The notes beneath the pieces were generated by a model. That model saw only the letters and a list, made by a program, of their open reading frames with translations. It ran no database searches and had not been told where the DNA came from. A stretch of DNA of 64,000 bases. Origin: Rhizopus sp. PT2906. Lineage: Eukaryota; Mucoromycota; Mucoromycetes; Mucorales; Rhizopodaceae. The first letter of the stretch is position 1, and each line of letters begins with the position of its first letter. Of this stretch, positions 22,491-32,214 are shown one piece after another. The stretch lies in NCBI GenBank assembly GCA_025529335.1, contig JAMYHX010000213.1, positions 1 through 64,000 on the forward strand. Reading direction: 5' to 3'. The translations under genes were made by a program, and so were the position numbers.

Positions 22491-25436
22491 TTATGTGCTT
22501 GTTAGCAACATGCATGCTACAATATTCGAGTCTAATACCCCTAATCGCCATTCAGAGTCAGTGATCGTTTGCCAGTGTAACTGATCGAGGATATGCTCAA
22601 GTTGCTCTTGATCAAGAGTGTATCCTTGTGTTATCATTTCTTGAGCCAACGATTTAAAATGTGCCAAGACTTTGGTAGGACGCTTATTGAGGTCAGATAA
22701 CAACTCTCGAAAGTCAGCAGGCCCATATCCAGAGCCAAGGGGATAGATGCTGGTAAATTGGATAACAGCATGATCTATGTGGGGTTCTATGTAGAAAAAA
22801 AAAAGGAGTTTAGATTATAAATACTCTCACTGTTATGGTTTACCTTTTCTCCATCGGACAAGAAATCCATTATGAACAACACGTTCATCTGTTACCTCTT
22901 TAAATGTGATATGCTTATTGCCATGAAGATCATCATCAATTAGCCTTTCCCTGCCTTCTAACAAGAGCAATATAGAAAATAAAGGATCTGATGTATTCAA
23001 TCGTATTTGCACGGGTCTACTCAACTTTGTCTTGCATATGAGCTTGTGCTCTCGAATTAACTTGTTCATGATACAATGCGTTTGAATACTAAAACATACA
23101 TGGTAAATGAATGAAGCCACTGAGTCCTTCAAACACTTACTCTTTCATTTTCAATAAGCCCAATTGGGTGAGCTTGTGAATTCTCTGATCGTCTGTTGGC
23201 CGTATACCTTTGATAAAAAAGGTAAACTGATCTGAGTAGTTTATAAACTGTGTAAAAGGTATTCCATCCAATTGCATCATCACATAATCTTCAATGCGTA
23301 TATGGTATGTCTTTGCTAGCTGTTCTTTGCGTTTAGCATAATTAGAACGAATCATGTTTATATCAACATCGATCTCCATAGTCTCATTGAGAGTACTTTT
23401 GTTGCACTTAGGTGTCGTTGGATGTTCGACTGTTGGTAATGCACGTTTTTGAGGGATTTGTTGTGGGGTATCTGCTCTTGCGCCAAACATCTCCAAGAGG
23501 CTCTTGGAAGGAGGTGGGTTGTCTCTGATAGGTTCTCTAGGTGCCGGTAATTGATGAGAAGAGGCTTTAGGGATCGGACTCGACGTCGCTTTAGATGGCT
23601 GCTTGAAAAGGGAAGCTATGGACGTTGTTGCATGTGAGGCTTCTTTGTTTCTATCTGAAGGTTTTGAAGTATTTGCTGCTGGAGTATGAACAACACTAGC
23701 CGTATTGTTTTTAGGTATGGATGATACAAGAGTTGCATCAGCAGGAGCATGGGTAGCCTTTTGTGTAGTCGGTGCGCTGGTTGATGGTGTTGATTTTGCA
23801 GAATCGGAATGACTGATCTCGATAGGGATTTTTTTCAAAGGTGATTTGTATGGAAGCATTGCTGACTTATTTACAGGTGATAAACTACTAATATTATTAC
23901 TCTCTTTTGGTTGAGATGAAGGTTCTATTTGCCAGTTTGTGATATCTTTGGCAGCTGCATGCCTATTGTTTTCTTTGCCAGCCTGCTGAGGTCTTTCCTG
24001 CGACTTGTCTATTGCTGATACATTCACTGATTTTAAGGGCTGCTGAAAGAATGATTCTATTCTTGATGGATATATTTTTTCTAGAATAGATTCAACGTGA
24101 TTGATCACCCTTTGCTTGTTATGAAACAGAACTGCCGTTTTATTTGGCTCAATATTGACTAGTATAAACGTTAATATGACTGTTGTAACAGTAGTATGTA
24201 TACTTGCCATCAATTTCATCTGGAGGCAGTTGAATATCGATATAAATGAAGGGAGTCTTTTTAGAACTAACGGCTAAAGTATGATTAGGCTTCCATTTGA
24301 TTTACAATGATAAAACAAACCTTCACTCAGTCCGACTACTTCTCTGTATCGAGTCCTTATGGTTGTCACCAGCTCCTTTAATTCTGATTTTACATAATGA
24401 ATAGGACGTTGATTGACATAAAAGAAAACATGATCATTCCCTTTCAGGATGACGGAAGGATCTAAACAGAAGCGATATGAATAAATATAGCCTCTTTTTT
24501 TTTTTCCTTCTTCTTTGACTTGCCTGAATTTTTCTTTGGTAACAAGGCATCCACTGTCAACGAAGTATGTTGAGGGTCGGTTTCAATACATCGTTCCAAC
24601 ATTTTCGATAATTGGGATCCAAAGATGGTAGTTATAGATCCTTCTATATCTGATGTAGGCGGCTTTATCCATACAGATGGTTTTCCAGCTGATTGAGGTG
24701 CATCGTAAAGTAGAAAGCGTATCGAAGGATGAGCCAGGGCATACTTTACTAATACATCCTGTACTCTCTTTGCAATAGCTGCTGCATTTTTCTGTGCTAG
24801 CTGCCTTCTAACTGGTAAATTGATAAATGGTTGTTGAATGGTTATCATCGTGCCTGTTTCTGCAAACACAGTGACTGATTGTTCACTATGATAGACATAA
24901 GTGATCCTCTTTTATGACCACATTTTGAAACTTACTTGATCAAGTTCCCAGTTGAGTCAATATCATATTTCTTTGAAACTGAATCGCTCCTTGTCTTTGT
25001 GGTCAGTGACATGTCTTTGACCATGGTGCGTATCGAATGTAGTGCTTCTCCTCGAAACCCAAATGTTTCAATGTTTTCGAGGTCTTGAAAGCTTTTTATT
25101 TTAGAAGTAGAATGAGGTTTGGCTATCCATGGACGATCCTTTTCATCAATACCAGAGCCATTATCCTTCACCTGGGACCCCTTATCAATATAAAACAAGA
25201 AAAATGGACTGGATAGTATACCTGTATAGAGTGTAAGCCGTGATCTATGAGTCTTATCTCTACAACAGTAGCCAAAGCGTCTAATGAGTTTCTTTGGGTG
25301 ATAAGTTAATAAAAAGCTCAAGCCTATTCTCTTTCCCTTACTCAACAAGTTCTTTTACTATAGACTCAACATCGACAATAACTTGTCCAGAATGTAAATG
25401 TCGAATAGTCGACTTGTCTAGTAATTGTACAGACAT
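22491..25436 (-). CDS. MutL-family mismatch repair protein, PMS1/Mlh2-like
   Basis: MutL homologue expected to partner Mlh1. It starts at 25436 (MSVQLLDKSTIRHLHSGQVI) and uses several short introns. The GHKL ATPase motifs are intact: ELVENSLDA (formed across the first intron), DNGSGID, HSTSKI and GFRGEALHSI, then the NQRPIH and TPFIYIDIQLP blocks. The linker (about 23400-24050) is Ser/Thr/Pro-rich and unconserved. I see no DQHA(x)2E(x)4E metal-binding endonuclease motif in the C-terminal part. With the SGQVI/DLEN wording, this fits human PMS1 and yeast Mlh2, which lack nuclease activity, better than the PMS2/yeast Pms1 or Mlh3 types. Orthology is an inference; the last exons are the least certain. 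It converges with the ankyrin gene, 41 bp between stops. Confidence 0.82.
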
Positions 25437-25758
25437 CCAGAGTTAAAAAAAGAAAGAGTATTTTTATGCAAAATGGACTTTTAAAAGTCACGTCTGACAG
25501 CTGTGTTTTTCCTTTATTCAAACATCCTTTTCTTCATTTTTATGTGATCCAAAAAGATTAAAAGGACAACAATTAGTAGGCTTCATTGTATCATGGACAG
25601 ATATGTGTGTGTAAAATGATTGATGATAGTCACGTGATCATAAAGAAGGTTTCATGTCATACAATGGTCCCTTTTTGCATGTGAAATACGGTCTGTATTT
25701 TTAGTAGAGTTGCCAGCTTTTTATTTCTTTTTCTTTTGTCTTTTAATAAAAGAAAAAC
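25437..25758. promoter_or_regulatory. divergent promoter, MutL homologue / DysF peroxin, with E-box
   Basis: This 322-bp region separates two start codons on opposite strands. It contains an 8-bp palindrome tcacgtga at 25630-25637, a CACGTG E-box of the type bound by bHLH factors (Cbf1/USF class), about 120 bp upstream of the peroxin start. No coding signal. Confidence 0.5.
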
Positions 25759-27168
25759 ATGGGCTCAGAAGCGATGAGTTTTACTTCACCCTATACTGTT
25801 AAAACACTAGACCAGATACCTACTCCTGTACTCAAGTTACTGGTGTCATTAGGACCTGCACTAAGATATATTGCTCAACTAGCTCAAGTCATCATGTGGA
25901 AATCATCACAACCTCGACTTTCTATTCTGATGGTCTTGATATGGATCATGACCTGTCTTTGGACTTGGCAACTCCTTGCCTTAGGGCCTCCTGGTCTGGT
26001 ACTTTACAAACTGGCTCAAGACTGGTTAGCCGTAAGAATGAACCGAGTTCGCCGAGAGAACCTAGAGAAGGTGCGTCAAGAGCAGCGTAGGAAAAGAGAA
26101 GAGAAACTAAGACAAGAGGACGATGATGATGAACGAAACCGTTATTTGGAACAGCAAAAGGAGGAGGAAGCGAATGAATTGATTTCAAGAAAGATTCGGC
26201 CTGCTGGACAGGTATCGCTGGATGATACTTTGGAGGATTTAGTGATCATCAATGCTTTCTTGGATCACGTTCAGAGATATATTGAACGAGCTATCAATAT
26301 TATTAGTGAGTCTAATCCAATATCTGTGCTGAGTGTCCTGATGTATGTTGCACCTCTCTGGATCTTAATCAATTGGTGGTTTGGTGCTCAAGTCATTATG
26401 GCCATCGTGGGTGCTGTCCTTCTTGTCAGTCCTTCCCCTTGGTTTCAAATCATTGTCAGTAGTATGCGTCGTAACATCGTCTTGAAGCATCTGTTGGCTG
26501 CCGTGTGGGCTTATGGAGTGGCCGTGATCGTGTCTGTCTTTCGCTTCGACTTACAGTTTAAAGAGCGTATTCGAACCATGTTTCATCGTGCTAAAAAGGC
26601 AAAGGCAAATGCTCTCTCTATGATAGAAAAGCCTGTGGAAACACAACAAGATGATAGTAAGGGCACACGTACTGAGATGATTTTTCAATTTGAAGTGTAT
26701 GAAAATCAGGTAAATATTAGTTTTATTATTGTTTTCATAAATTAACAATTGTGTATGCAGAGATGGTGGTTAGGTGTTCACTGGACGACCAACATGATGC
26801 CCAATGAACGTGGACCATGGACAGATAGCCAATTGAAGCCTATACCTAGTAAAGAAGAATTTCAATTACCAGAAAGTACATCAAACACAACCTATCAAAC
26901 AATCAATGAGAAGCAAACGATCAAACGTACAACGCATAAAGTATGGGCCTGGGCAGACGGAGATTGGTGGGTGGATATGACAGGGGAATTAGAAGGCAAG
27001 GTAGATCATAACGGATGGGAGTATGGAAATAATGCATGGAAGCAATTGAGCGGTATGCCTGGTATTCAAACATTCACGAGACGTCGTCGTTGGTGCAGAC
27101 GAGCAAGATTGGTAGAGCGTGAAATAGAAGAAATACGTAATAATGACGAAGTGAAAAAGGAAAAATGA
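25759..27168 (+). CDS. Pex30/Pex24-type DysF membrane protein
   Basis: ER/peroxisome membrane protein of the fungal Pex28-32 group, which shapes ER sites where peroxisomes and lipid droplets form. Two exons, 25759-26709 and 26761-27168, join to 452 residues. The N-terminal half has paired hydrophobic segments (reticulon-like hairpins) at about residues 50-80 and 190-240, separated by a charged Arg/Glu-rich coiled-coil segment. The C-terminal half carries the dysferlin-type domain: MIFQFEVYENQRWWLGVHW (DysFN) and WAWADGDWWVDM..GWEYGNNAWKQL (DysFC), with its many aromatic residues, then a basic tail. Family membership is clear; which paralogue it is cannot be told. Confidence 0.88.
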
Positions 27169-27269
27169 TTCATGATTTGCTCAATTTAAGCTGCTTTTTT
27201 TTATGTATAAAAAATGCATTAAAATCATAATTCTTCTTTTATTATTGAATACATTAAATAAAGGCAATA

Positions 27270-27982
27270 ATGAATTACGTTAAAGGCAAGATAGCAGAAA
27301 AGATACATGTTCCAGAAATAGTCGAAGCAGTTCGTGTTCAAGGCAGTCGACAACTTCGTTCTGCTGAGAGACATTATCCTTACCTTCATCAGACTTTACC
27401 CAAACGCACAATGACAGACAAACAAAAGAAAAAGCTGATGAAAAAGATTGAAAGATTGGCCAAATGGTTGGATAATGCTGTACCTCATTCACCTATTCCA
27501 TTAGGTATTGATTCACTTTTGGTAAGCAGTAGTAATAGATCATCCCTTGAAGCATTCTTATGCAGTTATAGGGTTTTATTCCTGTGGTAGGTGGCGCAAT
27601 GAGTGTTGTTCTCTCCATGTATCAAAGTAAGTATATAGTATGATGGTAAACAGGGTCCAAAGAGTGTGTGCTAAGCAAAAACCAAATAGTATACTTGTCA
27701 ACGACTTTTGGTATACCCTTGTGGTTATTGATGCATATGTTGTTGAATATTTTTGTGGACTTTATCTTCAGTTTAATCCCAGTGATCGGCGGCTTCCTTC
27801 ATATGTTTTATAAGGCCAACCTATACAATTATGAAGAACTAAATGACTGGGTCAATAACACCTCAAAGGAACCACAGCCAGAGGAAAGGGAAATAACGTG
27901 GAGGCAGCTTGGAAATGACATTTATAGCAAGGTGCCAGTTGATAAAATAGTCGGAACACTTAATACGAAAAAACAGGAGTAG
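27270..27982 (+). CDS. DUF4112 membrane protein
   Basis: Small membrane protein of unknown function found in bacteria and fungi. Exons 27270-27521, 27572-27626 and 27690-27982 give 199 residues. Splicing the third exon at 27690 gives YQIYLSTTFGIPLWLLMHMLLNIF, which matches the family's YIVYxAxxLGVPxxxLLRMLxN block. The two family hairpins are present: LDNAVPHSPIPLGIDSLLGFIPVVGGAMSVVLSMY and VDFIFSLIPVIGGFLHMFYKANLYN. Each hairpin has the IPV(V/I)GG turn. The C-terminus is short and charged. It lies 100 bp downstream of the DysF gene on the same strand. Confidence 0.82.
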
Positions 27983-27985
27983 TGC

Positions 27986-28014
27986 CATTATTATTATTAT
28001 TATTATTATTATTA
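27986..28014. repeat. (ATT)n microsatellite
   Basis: About nine or ten ATT units lie directly after the stop of the DUF4112 gene, in its 3' UTR. Confidence 0.9.
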
Positions 28015-28095
28015 TACTATTATTAAATGGCAAGCTGTCTTCTTTAAACATTATGTAATGATGTAATCAAAAGTGTATTTATCAGTTTTATTTAG

Positions 28096-28974
28096 TTAAA
28101 ACTTGTCCTTGTTAGCAAGAACATACTTTTCGAGAGTTTCTGGCTTTCTTCCTATCAAAATCTCGATACCGTCTGTGATATATGCAGAGTGAGCATCAAT
28201 AGTGGCCATGGAAGTGGATGCAGTATAAGCGACAAGATGAGGGCAACCACAGCTCACGTATGCCTGATATTTCTCAGCAGCTGATATCTTTTTATATGTG
28301 ATAGGACGATTGAGCACACGAGTAAAGATGTCTGCACGCTGTTTAGGTGTAATGGCATCACCACTAAGCTCGTAAACAGCATCAGCATGCTTTTCTATAT
28401 CCTCAGTCAAGATAGCTGCAGCCACTGCTCCAATATCATTTGGAGAAATCCACCCTTGAAGCTTGTCTTCATCAATAGTATCAAAAGTAACATTGTCTTG
28501 TAGACGTTCAAAGACCAGAAAGTTTGACATCAAACGAGTGGGACGTAGAGAAACACAGTAGCCACGGTTGGGCATATTCAAAATAGCTTCTTCTACAATC
28601 CTAGATCGGTGACCCAAGTAAGTGGTACGCCAAGGATAGCTGGCTAGGATATCGGAGAGATTAACAATTTGCTTTATGCCTGATTCAAAGGCATATTGGC
28701 TAATCTCTGTTTTCAATTGCACATATCTTTCAATATCGCTTATAAGCAGAAACATTCTTGAATGACCATTTAATGAACGTTTCAAAGGACTGAGGTCATC
28801 AAAATTGCCAGGAACAACTTGAATGAGGTTGTTATTGCCAAAGAGAGCATTTACCTTATCAGTATCACGGGCAAATAGTGTTACGGGCACATTTTTGGTA
28901 AGCAGCTCACGAACAACACTCGTTCCAATGTTACCAGTTCCACCGACAATAAAGATACGCTCAGAACCTTGCAT
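28096..28974 (-). CDS. NmrA-like NAD(P)-binding protein
   Basis: Single-exon gene, 292 residues. The N-terminal dinucleotide-binding loop GGTGNIGTSVVRELL (residues about 10-24) and VTLFARDTDKVNALF mark the atypical short-chain dehydrogenase NmrA/HSCARG group. The YxxxK catalytic pair of classical dehydrogenases is not seen in the usual spacing, so it may be a redox sensor or an oxidoreductase. Later blocks include SLRPTRLMSNFL, QGWISPNDIGAVAAAILTE and YELSGDAITPKQRADIF, all typical of the family. Substrate and pathway are unknown. The start gives a standard N-terminus (MQGSERIFIVGGTG). Confidence 0.85.
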   Translation of the reverse strand: MQGSERIFIVGGTGNIGTSVVRELLTKNVPVTLFARDTDKVNALFGNNNLIQVVPGNFDDLSPLKRSLNGHSRMFLLISDIERYVQLKTEISQYAFESGIKQIVNLSDILASYPWRTTYLGHRSRIVEEAILNMPNRGYCVSLRPTRLMSNFLVFERLQDNVTFDTIDEDKLQGWISPNDIGAVAAAILTEDIEKHADAVYELSGDAITPKQRADIFTRVLNRPITYKKISAAEKYQAYVSCGCPHLVAYTASTSMATIDAHSAYITDGIEILIGRKPETLEKYVLANKDKF

Positions 28975-29754
28975 ATTGTTTAATATTTAATGAAAGAAAG
29001 AAAGGAAAAACAAACGCATTCGATCACAATTTATGTCATTCGATTGCGGGAAACATTAGAATTGCCGCAGCAGTTCGGTGTCGGTTTTTGATGAAAACAA
29101 CGGTTTTTAGTCCCATTGAACACAGTAATAAAGACCACCCGAAAGAAATCAAAAGGACAGTAATGGAGATTGAAGTAGTTACTTGTGAGATATCCAATAC
29201 TTCACCAAATGTAACATGGTCTAAAGGCTCTGTAATAACATTTACAATTTTACGGATGCATAACTTTACACTGCTCTCCTCATCCCAAGTCCGATCCTTG
29301 GACCTGTGACTACTAATTTGTGGACAAAGTGTTTACTTTAAAAATGACCCTGAGCTTCATAGAATTTTCTTTCATCTTCTCTCTTTCAGGCTCCATGAAA
29401 GCAACTCATACACGATAAAGAAGTTATTGGTATGACCAGCATGGAAGCCTACATTAAAAAAAAAATAAAGTACATGCCGTCTGCCTCCTATGTTTTTGAG
29501 TTTTTTCATGGCTGAGGTGAGGTTGCATGTATACATTTTATTTACATTAGTGTAAGGTATGTAAAGTAAGTAACAACTATAGCTGAAACTAGACCTAATA
29601 AAGACGAGATATAAGTTGTATCCTTTTGAACAAGAAATGAATGATGTAGATGTTGTTGTTGTTGTTGTTGTCGTTGTTGTATGTGTAGATGTGTGGTATG
29701 TTTGTATGGATTTATTGTTGTATTCTCCTGTTCCTATGATATGTGTTAGACACA
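28975..29754. other. intergenic: NmrA-like promoter and GPI8 3' flank
   Basis: A 780-bp stretch between two minus-strand genes. Short open frames exist (29088-29309 plus; 29372-29758 minus, rich in Thr from a repeat) but show no domain or codon signal. A GTT/GTC trinucleotide repeat lies at about 29648-29684. No RNA gene was recognised. Confidence 0.4.
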
Positions 29755-30888
29755 TCAATTAACAATATACAAAGTATTTACATCATCTATATTTTCTTCA
29801 AGAGGATACTTTGTCTTTGTTAATTCCACATTCTGCACGTTACCGAAGAAGTCTGTCACTTTAACCTTGTTCAAAGGTCGTTTAAACAAATCTGAACGAA
29901 TACCAGGATGAGAAGCAATCTTGATAGGATCATATGTATTAAACTACACAAAAGGTTAGAATACATAGATTGGCTCTATTGCAATTATTTCTTACTAGAT
30001 CCTGAAGCGTCATCTCACTCGTCATGTCTATATTTTCCAATACTTCCAAATTATAATAAGTAAAGCCATCAATCACTGCAACACCAATATCATGGTCAGT
30101 GTGATGCTATAAGGTAGCTCTACAGTCAGTTATATCCTTTTACTACTTCTACAATATTTACCGAATAAGAGCTTTCGTCTAATTCACTGCTCCCTGTGGC
30201 TAAAATGTTTGTAGAGTTTATTTTGCTATACATTGTGTTTGCTTGACAAGTATCGATCATAAACAGGATTTCGTTATATCTCTTCTTCTCAGCCATCTGT
30301 TTGAATGCATCTGCCAAGTCATAGGCACTGATTTCTTCGGCGTCCTGAAACTTGAGAAACTCGTTACCTCCGTGCCCCGTCATGTAAACTAGAATGTTGG
30401 AACGATCGTCAGATAATAGCCGTTTTGATCTTGGTGTATTGGGTGCCACACGTCCTGTGAGCATTCTTATAAAGTTTTCGACTGTTACTTCATATCCTCG
30501 ATAGTCAACTTCTACATTGTCGCCATAGAGATCAATATGGCGAGCAGCATTATTATAGACTGTAGCGGGGTATCGATTACGTGGATTACAGGAAACATCG
30601 TCTGCAAGCATAAGAATGATATTGGAATCTGGAATGCCTAACCGTTTAACAGTTCGATATATAGAAAGTGTGTTGGCAACATGTCGATAGTTGAACCAAA
30701 ATCGAGAAGTGCAGACCTATTAAAAAAGTGTAAATGAAGGAGTACATGATATATTCTGAACTTACTAATACTGCCCAATTATTAGTATGGCCACTCTGAG
30801 TAAAGAAACCTTCTATTGCGTCTTGTTGACAATAGATGGCAGTAAAGAATAATAAAAACAATAGGATTCCTCTTTTCACTGCCATCAT
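29755..30888 (-). CDS. GPI8: GPI-anchor transamidase catalytic subunit Gpi8
   Basis: Cysteine protease of the C13 (legumain-like) family that cleaves the C-terminal signal of precursor proteins and attaches the GPI anchor in the ER. The N-terminus [19 protein letters not shown] is a signal peptide. Conserved blocks are [47 protein letters not shown] and [12 protein letters not shown]. The catalytic histidine sits in VYMTGHGG and the catalytic cysteine in FMIDTCQA. Three introns were read; the last joins [18 protein letters not shown] to FNTYDPIKI. There is no obvious C-terminal transmembrane helix before the stop at 29755, so the protein ends sooner than human PIGK. It shares a 153-bp divergent promoter with the F-box-like gene. 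Confidence 0.92.
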
Positions 30889-31041
30889 CTATTTTACAAT
30901 AAAATGTAAAGAATAAGAAATATGTGTGTGTGTGTTTGTTCAATAGAAATTAAAAGTCAGGTGTTTACTTCTTTTCTTTTTCCTTTCCTTTTCTCTCTCT
31001 CTCTCTCTCTTTCTCTCTCTTTTGTTTTTCTTCTATTTATT
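30889..31041. promoter_or_regulatory. 153-bp bidirectional promoter, GPI8 / F-box-like gene
   Basis: The two start codons are only 153 bp apart on opposite strands. The interval holds a (TG)n run (30922-30938) and a (TC)n run (30994-31020). Confidence 0.55.
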
Positions 31042-31788
31042 ATGAGTCATTTGACGTCTTTACCTGATAAAGTCATTATAAGGATAACAAGATATCTTGA
31101 ATTACGAGATATTATTGAATTAGGTAAAGCACATAAAAAGCTTTGTCATTGTATCTATGCACAGCCCTCTGTTTGGACAAAGGATATTCTGTTTCCAATC
31201 AATGACCCTTCAATCACTGATCAGTTTATTAAACAAACAATAACTAAAATTACACGTAATTACGGGATCCTTGATATTCGAATGGTTAACCTTCCTTTGA
31301 CTTGGTTTGGTTACTTTTTAATATTTGATCAGTTCGCTCATTCACTCACTTCGATTACTATTCAATCTGATCATCAACTCTTTATGCAGCTATGCCATCA
31401 TTTGACCCGATTCGCTACTGATTTAGCCATACTACAACAAGATAATAAGATACCATGTACGTTCAGGGAGTACGCCCTTGATCAGCCTAGTTCAAAAAAT
31501 ACGACTAAACTAGAGCCAATACCTACCACATTACACTATATCAGGCTGGATGATCCGCCTTTTGAAAGACTAGCTCATATCTCCATAGCAACAACAACAA
31601 CAACAACAAAAACAGCAATGGATGCAGAACCAAAAGATCAAGAGATTATATATCGATTAGAATCTTTATTTAGCTTTTTAGCGGGTCAATCTATTCATCC
31701 AACCAAACGATCAAGGTCACCTTCTCCTCGTACAAGCATCAGAAGGCACCAGTCGTCTTCTTCGTCCTCTCTTCCTGACACGTCATGA
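31042..31788 (+). CDS. F-box-like protein
   Basis: Single-exon gene of 248 residues from the ATG at 31042; an upstream in-frame ATG at 30922 lies in simple-sequence leader. The N-terminal 45 residues (SLPDKVIIRITRYLELRDIIELGKAHKKLCHCIYAQPSVW) fit an F-box: the LP..VI..I..YL..RD...L....K.L......P..W pattern that binds Skp1 in SCF ubiquitin ligases. The rest has no leucine-rich or WD repeats I can recognise; the tail is Ser/Arg-rich (KRSRSPSPRTSIRR) and includes a Thr run from a (CAA)n tract. Substrate unknown. The F-box call is by pattern. Confidence 0.7.
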   Translation: MSHLTSLPDKVIIRITRYLELRDIIELGKAHKKLCHCIYAQPSVWTKDILFPINDPSITDQFIKQTITKITRNYGILDIRMVNLPLTWFGYFLIFDQFAHSLTSITIQSDHQLFMQLCHHLTRFATDLAILQQDNKIPCTFREYALDQPSSKNTTKLEPIPTTLHYIRLDDPPFERLAHISIATTTTTTKTAMDAEPKDQEIIYRLESLFSFLAGQSIHPTKRSRSPSPRTSIRRHQSSSSSSLPDTS

Positions 31789-32214
31789 ACGCTTTTTTGA
31801 TTGGTTGGTTAATAAAATTACAATCTCCGTTTCATCCTGTTCAAAGCACATATACACACACTTGCTGATTATTGTAACTTTTGTTAGTATTATCATATTC
31901 TCTCTTTTTTTTTTTTTGAAAAAAGGGATACATAACATATTATCTTCTATTTATCTTTCTCTCACTCTTCTTTTGTGTGTGTGCGAGTGAGTGTGTTTAC
32001 TTGTGTATAGTTGTAAGCTGTTTGTAGGCTGTATTTTTAAGGAACTCAACTGACTCTTTCTCTCTCTTTTTTTTTTTTTTTTTTAATTTTTTGCTCTTTT
32101 TAGTAGAAATAGAAACTAGAATAGCAAACTAATACAAGCAAGGTTAGAACTCACACGCGTGTATACAATTGTTTATATTGACTCAATCTTGATAGAACCT
32201 GACAGCTTTTCAAA
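31789..32214 (+). promoter_or_regulatory. intergenic and upstream region of alpha-COP
   Basis: This 426-bp gap between two plus-strand genes is rich in T/C runs (31902-31917, 32055-32085) and a TG/GA tract near 31976-31995. No coding signal or RNA gene. Confidence 0.4.

Noticed and set aside
27627..27653. 27-nt intron in the DUF4112 gene
   Set aside because: A 63-nt intron to 27689 also keeps the frame and gives a better family match; 27 nt is too short for a normal intron.
29372..29758. 128-codon Thr-rich frame upstream of the NmrA-like gene
   Set aside because: Mostly a GTT/GTC repeat read in frame; no domain, and it overlaps the GPI8 3' end.
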